This document shows, piece by piece, positions 24,101 to 32,196 of a stretch of DNA of 64,000 nucleotides. The position numbers and the translations under genes were made by a program. The notes beneath the pieces are model-generated. The model saw only the letters and a program-made list of their open reading frames with translations. It did not search any database and was not told the origin of the DNA. Numbering within the stretch: the first letter of the stretch is position 1; every line of letters begins with the position of its first letter. Source of the stretch: Actinospineispora spinosispora DSM 44797 (lineage in GTDB: Bacteria; Actinomycetota; Actinomycetes; Mycobacteriales; Pseudonocardiaceae); the NCBI RefSeq assembly GCF_000429025.1, contig NZ_KE386834.1, positions 832,110-896,109 on the forward strand. Direction: 5' to 3'.

Positions 24101-25644
24101 CCGACCAGTTCGACTATGTGATCGTGGGTGGCGGATCGTCCGGTTGTGCGTTGGCGGCCCGGCTGTCGGAGAACGCGGACGTCACCGTCTGCCTTCTCGA
24201 AGCCGGCCCGTCCGACGTCGACGACCCGAACATCCTGCGGTTGACCGACTGGATGGCACTGCTCGACTCCGGATACGACTGGGACTACCTGGTCGAGCCG
24301 CAGACCAACGGCAACAGCTTCCTGCGCCACGCCAGGGCGAAGGTGCTCGGCGGCTGCTCGTCGCACAATTCCTGCATCGCGTTCTGGACACCGAAGGAAG
24401 ACCTCGACGAGTGGGCCGCCTCCGGGTGCACCGGGTGGAGCGCCGAGGACTGCTGGCCGCTGATCAAGCGGTTGGAGACCAACGACGGAGACTGGGACGG
24501 GCACGGCCGGTCCGGCCCGGTGAATCTCATGCAGGTGCCGCCGGACGACCCGTGCGGCGTCGCGGTGCTGGAGGCCGCCGCCGGTGTCGGTTTGCCCACG
24601 GTGCGGTTCAACGAGGGCACGACCGTCACCGAAGGGGCCGGGTTCTTCCAGATCAACCAGTTCCCGGACGGCACGCGCGCCTCGTCGTCGCGCAGCTACC
24701 TGCACCCGATCATGGGCAGCAGGCCCAACCTGGAGATCCGCACCGGGGCCTGGAGCTCACGCGTCCTGTTCGAGGGCACCCGGGCGACCGGCGTGGAGTA
24801 CCAGCAGGACATCGGCCCCGGCAGGCGGACCGTCACCGCCCGCCGCGAGGTCGTGCTGTGCACCGGCGCGATCGACACACCCAAGCTGCTGATGCTGTCC
24901 GGCATCGGCCCGGCCGAGCACCTGCGCGAGTTCGGTCTCGACGTGCTGGTCGACGCACCGGGTGTCGGAGCCAACCTCGATGACCACGTCGAGGGGCTGG
25001 TCATGTGGGAGGCCGCGAAACCGATGGTCACCACGTCGACGCAGTGGTGGGAGATCGGCCTGTTCAGCCGAACCGAGCCGGGCCTGGACCGCCCGGACCT
25101 GATGATGCACTACGGCTCGGTGCCGTTCGACCTGAACACCGTGCGATGGGGCTACCCGACCACCGACAACGGGTTCTGCCTGACACCGAACGTCACCCGG
25201 GGACGTTCCCGGGGCACGGTGCGGCTGCGGTCGCGTGACTTCAGGGACCGGGCACGGGTCGACCCGCGCTACTTCACCGACCCCGAGGGCCACGACATGC
25301 GGGTCATGACCGCCGGTATCCGGCTCGCGCGCACGATCGCCGAGCAGCCGGCTCTGGCCGACTGGGTGGCGCGCGAGCTGGCGCCGGGTCCGGACGCGGT
25401 GACCGACGACGACCTCGCCGACTACATCACGAAGACCCACAACACGGTGTACCACCCGGCGAGCACCGCGAAGATGGGTCCGGACTCGGACCCGATGGCG
25501 GTGCTGGACCCCGAACTACGCGTGCGCGGTGTGACGGGCCTGCGTGTGGCCGATGCGTCGGTTCTGCCGTTCCTCCCGGCGATCAACCCCAACATCACCT
25601 GCATGATGGTCGGCGAGAAATGCGCCGACCTCCTGTCCACGTAA
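24097..25644 (+). CDS. betA: GMC-family oxidoreductase (choline dehydrogenase-like)
   Basis: 515 residues from GTG 24097. FAD-binding YVIVGGGSSGCALAARLSE, the GMC signature around KVLGGCSSHNSCIAFW and the second signature GAIDTPKLLMLSGIGP. Catalytic region YHPASTAKMG with His, then VADASVLPFLPAINPNITCM. BetA-like enzymes oxidise choline to betaine aldehyde; glucose- or alcohol-oxidising relatives are alternatives, but the neighbouring aldehyde dehydrogenase and permease favour choline. The insert after the signature is shorter than in membrane BetA, so it is probably cytosolic. Confidence 0.85.
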   Translation: MTDQFDYVIVGGGSSGCALAARLSENADVTVCLLEAGPSDVDDPNILRLTDWMALLDSGYDWDYLVEPQTNGNSFLRHARAKVLGGCSSHNSCIAFWTPKEDLDEWAASGCTGWSAEDCWPLIKRLETNDGDWDGHGRSGPVNLMQVPPDDPCGVAVLEAAAGVGLPTVRFNEGTTVTEGAGFFQINQFPDGTRASSSRSYLHPIMGSRPNLEIRTGAWSSRVLFEGTRATGVEYQQDIGPGRRTVTARREVVLCTGAIDTPKLLMLSGIGPAEHLREFGLDVLVDAPGVGANLDDHVEGLVMWEAAKPMVTTSTQWWEIGLFSRTEPGLDRPDLMMHYGSVPFDLNTVRWGYPTTDNGFCLTPNVTRGRSRGTVRLRSRDFRDRARVDPRYFTDPEGHDMRVMTAGIRLARTIAEQPALADWVARELAPGPDAVTDDDLADYITKTHNTVYHPASTAKMGPDSDPMAVLDPELRVRGVTGLRVADASVLPFLPAINPNITCMMVGEKCADLLST

Positions 25645-25653
25645 CCCACCCGC

Positions 25654-25747
25654 GAGTCGGGGGTTTCAGCACACCGAGTCGGGGGTTTCAGCACACGGCA
25701 TTTGGGCCGAAACTCCCGACTCAGTGTGCCAGGGCTCCCGACTCGCC
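25654..25747. repeat. 22-bp GAGTCGGGGGTTTCAGCACA repeat family, with an inverted copy
   Basis: Two tandem 22-bp units begin at 25654 and 25676, followed at 25706-25730 by an inverted, diverged copy; a further CCCGACTCG lies at 25737-25745. The element starts right after the GMC stop codon and extends into the 3' end of the MerR gene. A second pair is at 32113-32156. Confidence 0.65.
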
Positions 25748-26098
25748 GGCTCGTAGTGCGGTGACCAGGGTGGCCAGCTGGTCGCGGTGGTGTTGCAGCT
25801 CCGCGAGGCGCTGGTCGAAGACGGCCAGCCGCGCCTCGTACATACGCAGCGCCAGACCGGGGTCCTCGCACACCGAGACGTCGTCCTGCTCCAGGCACGG
25901 CACCAGCTGCTTGACCCCTTCGATCGTCAACCCGACCTTGAGCAGGTCGGCGATACTGCGTACCCGGCGCACGGCGGCCTCGTCGTAGGTGCGCCAGCCG
26001 TTGCTCGTCCGCTCGGACGACAGCAGCTCGTGCTGTTCGTAGTACCGCAACGACCGTCTGCTCACGCCGGTCCGTGTGGCCAGCTCGCCGATCCGCAC
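25721..26098 (-). CDS. MerR-family regulator
   Basis: 125 residues from GTG 26098, with GGAG seven bases upstream; a longer frame to 26158 is not needed. MerR helix-turn-helix and wing: VRIGELATRTGVSRRSLRYY, EQHELLSSERTSNGWRTYDE, then a coiled coil ending in a Gly/Ala tail. Two Cys (PCLEQDDVSVCED) are present but not in the metal-binding spacing of MerR proper. The last codons fall inside the 22-bp repeat element. Divergent from an SDR enzyme through a typical MerR promoter. Confidence 0.88.
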   Translation of the reverse strand: MRIGELATRTGVSRRSLRYYEQHELLSSERTSNGWRTYDEAAVRRVRSIADLLKVGLTIEGVKQLVPCLEQDDVSVCEDPGLALRMYEARLAVFDQRLAELQHHRDQLATLVTALRAGESGALAH

Positions 26099-26111
26099 TG
26101 ACGCTCCTAGT

Positions 26112-26142
26112 TTGACCCTGACACTGATGTCACTGTTTAGCG
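26112..26142 (+). promoter_or_regulatory. MerR-type promoter/operator with 19-bp spacer
   Basis: TTGACC at 26112-26117 and TTAGCG at 26137-26142 are 19 bp apart, and the spacer holds the perfect dyad TGACA-CTGA-TGTCA (26119-26132). Over-long spacers with a central dyad are the hallmark of promoters that MerR activators untwist. It faces the SDR gene. Confidence 0.6.
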
Positions 26143-26149
26143 TCGTGGC

Positions 26150-26917
26150 ATGACACAAGATTCCCGACCGACCCGATTCGCCGGGCGGACCGCGGTGGTG
26201 ACCGGCGGTGGTTCCGGTATCGGCAGGGCAGTGGCGGTCGCTCTGGCTCGTGAGGGCATGGATGTGCTGGTGGTCGGCAGACGGCGCGAGGCGGTCGCCG
26301 CGACGACGGCGCTGACCGAGGGCATCCGGAGCCTCGCCGCCGATGTCGCCTCACCGGCCGAGGTCGACAACGTGATCCGGGAGGCCGCCGAGCTACACGG
26401 CCGGATCGATCTGCTGGTCAACAACGCGGCGATCCTGCGCCCCGGCATGCTGGCGGACTTCGACGTCGACTCGGCCCGCGCCATGTGGGAGACCAACGTG
26501 CTCGCCCCGACGATGCTGGCCAAGGCCGCGCTGCCGTACCTCGCAGCGGCCCGGGGCTCGATCGTCAACGTGTCCAGCACGTTCGGCGCGAAGCCCGCGC
26601 CCGGGGTGAGTCAGTACGGAGCGAGCAAGGCGGCCGTGGAACAGCTGACCCGCAGCTGGGCGCTCGAACTGGCCGATCAGGGCGTACGCGTCAACGCGAT
26701 CGCGCCGGGCCCCACCGAGAGTGAGGGCCTGGCACGGTCCGGGATGTCCGACGCGGAGATCGACGAGGTGAAGGAGACCGAACGGCAGCGCGTCCCGCTG
26801 CGCCGCCGCGGCCTGCCCGAGGACATCGCACACTGGGTGGTGGCGATGGCCGACCCCGCCGCGGGCTGGACGACCGGGGTCGTGCTCCCGGTCGACGGCG
26901 GCTACCTGCTGGCCTGA
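26150..26917 (+). CDS. short-chain dehydrogenase/reductase
   Basis: 255 residues of the classical SDR family: cofactor motif TGGGSGIG near residue 19, NNAAI at about 88, catalytic Ser in NVSSTFG and YGASK with Tyr and Lys (YxxxK). R residues in VVGRRREA after the second strand suggest NADP preference. C-terminal substrate lid KETERQRVPLRRRGLPED. Probably the target of the divergent MerR regulator; substrate unknown. Confidence 0.88.
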   Translation: MTQDSRPTRFAGRTAVVTGGGSGIGRAVAVALAREGMDVLVVGRRREAVAATTALTEGIRSLAADVASPAEVDNVIREAAELHGRIDLLVNNAAILRPGMLADFDVDSARAMWETNVLAPTMLAKAALPYLAAARGSIVNVSSTFGAKPAPGVSQYGASKAAVEQLTRSWALELADQGVRVNAIAPGPTESEGLARSGMSDAEIDEVKETERQRVPLRRRGLPEDIAHWVVAMADPAAGWTTGVVLPVDGGYLLA

Positions 26918-27939
26918 CCCACTGCCTCGACCAGGTCGTCGATCTCGTCGAGCACCCGCGCGCGCAGCTCGGCGGAGCAGAACGCCGCCCTGGCCCCGGT
27001 GCGCGCGATGTCGGCCAGCTCGGCGACACCCAGGCCGAACTGCTCGTGGCACACCAGGTACTCGGTGTTCAGATCGGTGTGGAACATGCCGGGGTCGTCG
27101 GTGGCCAGCGTGACCGGCACACCGGCCGCGAGCAGGCGCGGCAGCGGGTGCGCGGCCAGGTCGGGAACGGCGGCGGTGCACACGTTGGAGGTAGGGCACA
27201 CCTCCAACGCGATGTCCCGCGCCGCGAGCTGTTCCAGCAGCCGAGGATCGGTCACCGAGCCGATGCCGTGCCCGATGCGCTCGGCTCCCAGCTCGGTCAC
27301 CGCGGCCCACACCTCGGCCGGTCCCACCGTCTCACCGGCGTGCGGCAGGCAGTGCAGCCCGGCGTCCCTGGCGCGGCGGAAGACCGGCGCGTAGTCGGCG
27401 CGGCTGACGCCTCGTTCCATCCCGGCGAGGCCGAGGCCCACGGTGCCCTCGGGGCGGTAGCGCAGGGCGAAGTCGAGGGTCTCCTCCGCGCCTGCCGTCC
27501 CGAGCCGTGAGTCCGCGTCGAAGATCCAGCCGAACTCGACCCCGTACTTCTCGGCGGCGAGTGCACGGCCGTCGGCGAGCGCCTGTGCCAGGTCGTCGAA
27601 CTCGATGCCCGACATCCGGTTGCGCACCGCGGTGACCTGCACCTCGGCGTAGCGGACCGCGTTGCCGGCGAGGTCGGAGGCGAGCCCGTCGAGCAGCGTG
27701 ACGATGTCGGCGCCGGTGCGGACGAGCAGGTTGACCTGGCGGTAGACGTTGAGGAAGTGCTCGAAGTCGGTGAACTCGTAGAAGCGGCCCAGCGCGTCGG
27801 GATCGGTGGGCACGGTGCTGTCGGGGTGTCCGCGAGACAGCGCGAGCACGGTCTCGACCGAGGCGGATCCGACCAGGTGCAGGTGCAGCTCGACCTTGGG
27901 CAGCGCGGCGACGAACGTAGCGATGTCAGGCGTGGGCAT
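26902..27939 (-). CDS. adenosine deaminase family protein (possibly aminodeoxyfutalosine deaminase branch)
   Basis: 345 residues with the metal-dependent deaminase motifs: HLHL at the N terminus, HAGET, ERIGHG, CPTSNV and TDDPGMF. The first motif continues VGSAS rather than the D/E-containing HLDG of true adenosine deaminase. From memory, this and the HPDS-VPTDP segment resemble the Streptomyces aminodeoxyfutalosine deaminase (menaquinone) branch. Substrate is therefore uncertain between adenosine and a nucleoside analogue. Its 3' end overlaps the convergent SDR gene by 16 bp. Confidence 0.8.
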   Translation of the reverse strand: MPTPDIATFVAALPKVELHLHLVGSASVETVLALSRGHPDSTVPTDPDALGRFYEFTDFEHFLNVYRQVNLLVRTGADIVTLLDGLASDLAGNAVRYAEVQVTAVRNRMSGIEFDDLAQALADGRALAAEKYGVEFGWIFDADSRLGTAGAEETLDFALRYRPEGTVGLGLAGMERGVSRADYAPVFRRARDAGLHCLPHAGETVGPAEVWAAVTELGAERIGHGIGSVTDPRLLEQLAARDIALEVCPTSNVCTAAVPDLAAHPLPRLLAAGVPVTLATDDPGMFHTDLNTEYLVCHEQFGLGVAELADIARTGARAAFCSAELRARVLDEIDDLVEAVGQASR

Positions 27940-28016
27940 ACGACACCATGACTCCGACCATGCCCATCGGGCCCACCGTGGTCAACCGATTTCGGGCCGG
28001 GCTTACGGTGACGGTC

Positions 28017-29063
28017 ATGGATCCACTGGCTCACCACGGAGACGTCGACGCCGAACCGGGTCTGGTGGACTTCGCGGTCAACGTGCAGGGTGAACGGCCG
28101 CCCGACTGGTTGAGACAACGGCTGGTCACAGCACTCGACCGTCTCGGCCGGTACCCGTCCGGGGCCGACGACCTCGCCGCGCGCGAAGCGGTCGCCGAGC
28201 GGCACGGCCGGGCCCCGGAGGAGGTGCTGGTGCTCGCGGGCGCCGCGGAGGGTTTCGCGCTCCTTCCCGCGTTGCGGCCCAGGCTGGCGGCCGTCGTGCA
28301 CCCGGGGTTCACCGAGCCGGAGGTGGCGCTGCGCACCGCGGGGATCCGGGTGCACCGCGTGCTGACCGATGCCGCCGAAGGCCACCGGTTGTTCCCGGAC
28401 GCCGTCCCGGACGAGGCGGACATGGTGGTGCTGGGCAACCCGACGAACCCCACCTCGGTCCTGCACCCGGCCGAACAGGTCCGCTCGCTGGCCCGGCCCG
28501 GCCGGGTCCTCGTCGTCGACGAAGCGTTCACCGACGCCACGCCCGGCGAACCGGAGTCGCTGTCCGGTGACCGCTCGACGCCCGGGCTGGTGGTGCTGCG
28601 CAGCCTGACGAAGACCTGGGCGCTGGCCGGGCTGCGCGCCGGCTACCTGCTCGGACATCCCGAGCTGCTCTCCCGCGTCGCCGAGGCCCGTCCGCCGTGG
28701 CCGGTCGGCACGCTCGCGTTGGAAGCGGTCCGTGCCTGCTGCGAACCGGACGCGGTGGCGCTCGCGGACCTGGCCGCGAAGGAGATCGCGGAGCACCGCC
28801 GGTGGATGATCGACGCGCTCGACGCGTTGCCCGGGGTGACCGTGCACCAGCCGGCCGCCGCGCCGTTCCTGCTGCTGCACGTGCCCGACGGTGCACAGGT
28901 GCGGGCCCGGCTGCGTGCGGCGGGCATCGCGGTGCGTCGTGCCGACACGTTCCCCGGCCTCACCGAGGACCATCTGCGCGTCGCCGTCCGTGCACCCGAG
29001 CGTGCGGGGGTTCTCGTCGAGGCGCTGCGATCCGCGCTGCCCGGGACAGCGCCGATGCGCTGA
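28017..29063 (+). CDS. PLP-dependent aminotransferase-fold CobC-like protein (Rv2231c type)
   Basis: About 348 residues from ATG 28017 (earlier ATG 27948 would add a tail of 23 residues without family resemblance). Class I/II aminotransferase fold: YPSGADDLAAREAVA, VLGNPTNPTSVL, the VDEAF element and the PLP-lysine loop LRSLTKTWALAGLRAGYLL. Resembles L-threonine-phosphate decarboxylase (cobalamin side chain) and M. tuberculosis Rv2231c, which has the same downstream neighbours. Function in cobalamin synthesis is plausible, but no other cob genes are here. Confidence 0.82.
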   Translation: MDPLAHHGDVDAEPGLVDFAVNVQGERPPDWLRQRLVTALDRLGRYPSGADDLAAREAVAERHGRAPEEVLVLAGAAEGFALLPALRPRLAAVVHPGFTEPEVALRTAGIRVHRVLTDAAEGHRLFPDAVPDEADMVVLGNPTNPTSVLHPAEQVRSLARPGRVLVVDEAFTDATPGEPESLSGDRSTPGLVVLRSLTKTWALAGLRAGYLLGHPELLSRVAEARPPWPVGTLALEAVRACCEPDAVALADLAAKEIAEHRRWMIDALDALPGVTVHQPAAAPFLLLHVPDGAQVRARLRAAGIAVRRADTFPGLTEDHLRVAVRAPERAGVLVEALRSALPGTAPMR

Positions 29064-29117
29064 CGCACTACGGTGACGTGGCCGAAATTTCACCGACGAG
29101 CAAGGGGAGACCGGTTC

Positions 29118-30299
29118 GTGACCGTGCGCATGCAGGATGTGCTCGACGTGCTGGAGCGCGCGTATCCGCCCGCGCTGGCCGAGTCCTGGGACGCGGTGGG
29201 GCTGGTCTGCGGCGACCCGGACGCCGAGGTGTCCAGGGTGCTCGTCGCGGTCGACCCGGTCCCCGAGACCGTCGACGAGGCGATCGAGCAGTCGGCCCAG
29301 CTGCTGCTCACCCACCACCCCCTGTTGCTGCGCGGAGTGCACGGCGTGCCCGCCAACCAGCCGAAGGGACGCCTGATCGACCGCCTGATCCGGAGCGGCG
29401 TCGGGCTGTACACCGCGCACACCAACGCCGACAGCGCGGACCCCGGCGTGTCCGATGCGCTGGCCGAAGCACTCGGTGTGACGGTCAGCGGGCCGCTGCA
29501 GCCGCGCGCGACCGAAGCGCTCGACAAGATCATCACCTTCGTGCCGGCCGGTGGCCCGGTCGCTCGCGTCCTCGACGCGCTCGCCGACGCCGGTGCCGGG
29601 CAGATCGGTGACTACAGCCACTGCGCGTGGAGCACCGAGGGCACCGGACAGTTCCTGCCGCACGAGGGCGCCCAGCCGGCCATCGGTCGGGTCGGGGACC
29701 TGGAACGGGTCGCGGAGACCCGGCTGGAGCTCGTACTGCCCCGGGCACGGAGACGCGCGGTCGTCGAGGCGCTGCGGGCATCCCATCCCTATGAAGAACC
29801 GGCCTTCGACCTGCTGGAGCTCGCCGAGATCCCCGGTCGGCGAGGACTCGGACGGATCGGCGAGCTGCCGGCACCGGAGACGCTCGCGGCGTTCACCGAA
29901 CGCGCCGCGCGGGCGCTGCCCGCGACCGTGTGGGGCGTGCGCGCGGCCGGTGACCCCGATCGGTTGGTGCACCGCGTCGCGGTGTGCGGCGGCGCGGGTG
30001 ACTCCGCGTTGACCGCAGCCACCGCCGAGGGCGCCGACGTCTACCTCACCGCCGACCTGCGCCACCATCCGGCCGGGGAACACGTCCTCGCCGGTTCCGT
30101 GCCGGGTAGACGGACACCCGCGCTGGTGGACGTCGCGCACTGGGCATCGGAACACCCCTGGTGCGAGCAGGCGGCGTCCCTGATCAGAACCGGTCTGGAC
30201 GGTACGGTCGACGTATCCGTCTCGTGGCGGCGCACCGACCCCTGGACAGTCGCCGCGAGTGCGGGTCCAGGAGTCGCAGGAAGGACAACAACACAGTGA
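29118..30299 (+). CDS. Nif3-like (YbgI / GTP cyclohydrolase 1 type 2 family) metal protein
   Basis: 393 residues from GTG 29118 with AAGGGGAGA upstream. Nif3 features: ESWDAVGLVCGDP, LLLTHHPLLLRG with metal-binding His, YTAHTNADSA, the central inserted PII-like domain (roughly 130-260) and the closing AEGADVYLTADLRHHPAGEH. A conserved dinuclear-metal protein of uncertain activity. Coupled by GTGA to the zinc-ribbon gene, as in the Rv2230c-Rv2229c pair. Confidence 0.88.
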   Translation: MTVRMQDVLDVLERAYPPALAESWDAVGLVCGDPDAEVSRVLVAVDPVPETVDEAIEQSAQLLLTHHPLLLRGVHGVPANQPKGRLIDRLIRSGVGLYTAHTNADSADPGVSDALAEALGVTVSGPLQPRATEALDKIITFVPAGGPVARVLDALADAGAGQIGDYSHCAWSTEGTGQFLPHEGAQPAIGRVGDLERVAETRLELVLPRARRRAVVEALRASHPYEEPAFDLLELAEIPGRRGLGRIGELPAPETLAAFTERAARALPATVWGVRAAGDPDRLVHRVAVCGGAGDSALTAATAEGADVYLTADLRHHPAGEHVLAGSVPGRRTPALVDVAHWASEHPWCEQAASLIRTGLDGTVDVSVSWRRTDPWTVAASAGPGVAGRTTTQ

Positions 30300-31033
30300 T
30301 CGCCGAACCCGCCGTCCAGCAACGGCTGCTGGTACTGGCCGATGTCGACGCCGAGTTGAACCGGATCGACCACCGCAGGCGCACCATGCCGGAGCTGGCC
30401 GAGATCACCGAGGCGGAGAAAGAAGTACGGGAGCGCAAGGACGCGGTGGTGGCCGCCGAGACCTCCGCCGGTGACCTCGACCGCGACATCCGACGTCTGG
30501 AACGCGACGTCGACGGTGTCCGCGCCCGCGAGGAGCGGGACAAGAACATGCTCGCCGCCGCCGGTGTCTCCGCCAAGCAGGCCGCTGACCTGCAGCACGA
30601 GCTGGAGACGCTGAGCCGGCGCCAAGGTGTGCTCGAGGACGAGCTGCTGGAGATCATGGAGCAGCGCGAGGCGGTCCAGACCAACCTGGACGCGGCCCGG
30701 GCCGAGCTCGCCACGTCGGAGCAGCGCCTCGCGGACGCGACCGAGCGCAGGGACAGTGCGTCCGCCGACCTCGACGCCACCGAGGCCGGTCGGCGCCGCG
30801 ACCGCGAACCGATCGTCGCCGCGCTGCCCGCCGACCTGCTCGCGCTGTACGAGTCGCTGCGAGCCAAGGGCGGGGCCGGAGCGGCGCTGCTGCGTGCCCG
30901 GCACTGCGGGGGCTGCCGGCTGGAGGTCGACCGGCAGGAGCTGAGCCAGATCAAGTCCGCGCCGGCCAACGAGGTCGTGCGGCACGAGGAATGCGGAGTG
31001 ATCATGGTGCGTACGTCGGAGTCCGGCCTGTGA
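30296..31033 (+). CDS. coiled-coil zinc-ribbon protein (Rv2229c type)
   Basis: 245 residues from GTG 30296. Residues 10-180 form a long antiparallel coiled coil with charged heptads; the C terminus has the ribbon HCGGCRLEV and RHEECGVIMVR. Three Cys are present where four are usual; a His (HEEC) takes the fourth ligand position. Such C4-type ribbon proteins are conserved next to Nif3 in actinobacteria; role unknown. Confidence 0.85.
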   Translation: MIAEPAVQQRLLVLADVDAELNRIDHRRRTMPELAEITEAEKEVRERKDAVVAAETSAGDLDRDIRRLERDVDGVRAREERDKNMLAAAGVSAKQAADLQHELETLSRRQGVLEDELLEIMEQREAVQTNLDAARAELATSEQRLADATERRDSASADLDATEAGRRRDREPIVAALPADLLALYESLRAKGGAGAALLRARHCGGCRLEVDRQELSQIKSAPANEVVRHEECGVIMVRTSESGL

Positions 31034-31440
31034 GAGTCGTGGTCGAGGCGGACGGCGGCTCCCGGGGCAACCCCGGTCCGGCCGGTTACGGTGCGGTCGT
31101 CTGCGACGCCGTGTCCGACGAGGTGCTCGCCGAACGGTCCGAAGGGCTGGGCATCGCCACCAACAACGTCGCCGAGTACCAGGGGCTCATCGCGGGGCTG
31201 CGTGCCGCGCTGGAGCTGGGTGCCGACGAGGTCGACGTCCGGATGGACTCGAAGCTCGTCGTGGAACAGATGTCCGGTCGCTGGAAGATCAAGCACCCGG
31301 CGATGCAGCCGCTGGCCAAGGAGGCGGGCGAGGTCGCGCGGGAGATCGGCACCGTCCGGTACAGCTGGATCCCCCGGGCTCGCAACACACGCGCGGACCG
31401 GCTGGCCAACCTGGCGATGGATGCGCAGGCCGCCCGGTGA
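31030..31440 (+). CDS. RNase H-like ribonuclease (stand-alone)
   Basis: 136 residues from GTG 31030. RNase HI fold of the actinobacterial type: VVEADGGSRGNPGPAGYGAV with the first catalytic Asp, NNVAEYQGLIAGL with the Glu, VRMDSKLVVEQM with the second Asp, and RNTRADRLANLAMD with the last. In M. tuberculosis the equivalent domain is fused to an acid-phosphatase domain (Rv2228c). Here it ends in TGA overlapping the phosphatase gene start, so the two are separate, coupled genes. Confidence 0.9.
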   Translation: MRVVVEADGGSRGNPGPAGYGAVVCDAVSDEVLAERSEGLGIATNNVAEYQGLIAGLRAALELGADEVDVRMDSKLVVEQMSGRWKIKHPAMQPLAKEAGEVAREIGTVRYSWIPRARNTRADRLANLAMDAQAAR

Positions 31441-32096
31441 GCTCCCCGGCACCTGCTTCGGCGGGCTGGACCGGGCAGAAGGGCCGCCCGACCCGCCTGT
31501 TGCTGCTGCGCCACGGCCAGACCGCGATGTCCGCCGCGCGCCGCTACTCCGGTCGCGGCGACCCCGAGCTGACCGAGCTGGGGCTGGCGCAGGCACAGGC
31601 GGTCGCCGCCGGGATCCACACGATCGACGGCGCCGGGTCGACCGGCGTCGTGCTGTGCTCGCCGCTGGGGAGGGCGCAGCAGACCGCGGAACCGGTCGCC
31701 AAGGCGCTGGGCGTCCCGGTGACGACGCATGACGGGCTGCTCGAGACCGACTTCGGCGTCTGGGACGGCCTGACGTTCCCCGAGGCGCGCGAGCGCGACC
31801 CGGAGCTGCACGCCCGCTGGCTCGGCGACGAGACGGTTCCACCGCCCGGCGGTGAGAGCTTCGCCGACGTCGGCCGCCGTATCGCCGTGCTGCGCGACGA
31901 GGTGCTGGCCGCCTACGCGGGACAGACCGTGATGCTGGTCAGCCACGTCACCCCGATCAAGATGCTGCTGCGGCTGGCGCTGGACGTCGGTCCGACCCTC
32001 CTCTACCGCCTGCACCTGGACCTGGCATCGCTCTCGGTGGCCGACTTCTACGCCGACGGCGGAGCCTCGGTCCGCCTGGTGAACAGAACCTTCTGA
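31437..32096 (+). CDS. histidine phosphatase (phosphoglycerate mutase-like)
   Basis: 219 residues, GTG 31437. LLLLRHGQTAMSAARRYSGR holds the nucleophile His; later VLCSPLGRAQQTAE, the E of LLETDFGVWDGLTF and the second His in LVSHVTPIKM complete the site. In Rv2228c the same domain has alpha-ribazole phosphatase activity, which would fit the CobC-like gene at the start of this operon. Last gene of a five-gene chain with overlapping or near-overlapping ends. Confidence 0.88.
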   Translation: MSSPAPASAGWTGQKGRPTRLLLLRHGQTAMSAARRYSGRGDPELTELGLAQAQAVAAGIHTIDGAGSTGVVLCSPLGRAQQTAEPVAKALGVPVTTHDGLLETDFGVWDGLTFPEARERDPELHARWLGDETVPPPGGESFADVGRRIAVLRDEVLAAYAGQTVMLVSHVTPIKMLLRLALDVGPTLLYRLHLDLASLSVADFYADGGASVRLVNRTF

Positions 32097-32112
32097 CCCG
32101 CCCAACCCCCGC

Positions 32113-32156
32113 GAGTCGGGCGTCTCAGCACACCGAGTCGGGAATCTCAGCACCAC
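32113..32156. repeat. second copy of the 22-bp GAGTCGGG...TCAGCAC repeat
   Basis: Two tandem units begin at 32113 and 32135, right after the phosphatase stop. Internal bases differ (GGGCGTCTC, GGGAATCTC), but period, GAGTCGGG head and TCAGCAC tail match 25654-25697. Confidence 0.6.
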
Positions 32157-32179
32157 GTTTGGGCGCTGTGCGATCGGTA

Positions 32180-32196
32180 ATGCATGAGTCATGCAT
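32180..32196. promoter_or_regulatory. perfect 17-bp palindrome over the MarR start codon
   Basis: ATGCATGA-G-TCATGCAT is an exact dyad. The right arm contains the ATG (32191) of the MarR gene itself. Typical size and symmetry for a MarR operator, so direct autorepression is likely. Confidence 0.6.

Noticed and set aside
27297..30155. 952-codon minus-strand frame ending in deaminase-like sequence
   Set aside because: Shadow of the CobC/Nif3 genes and of a second frame of the deaminase gene.
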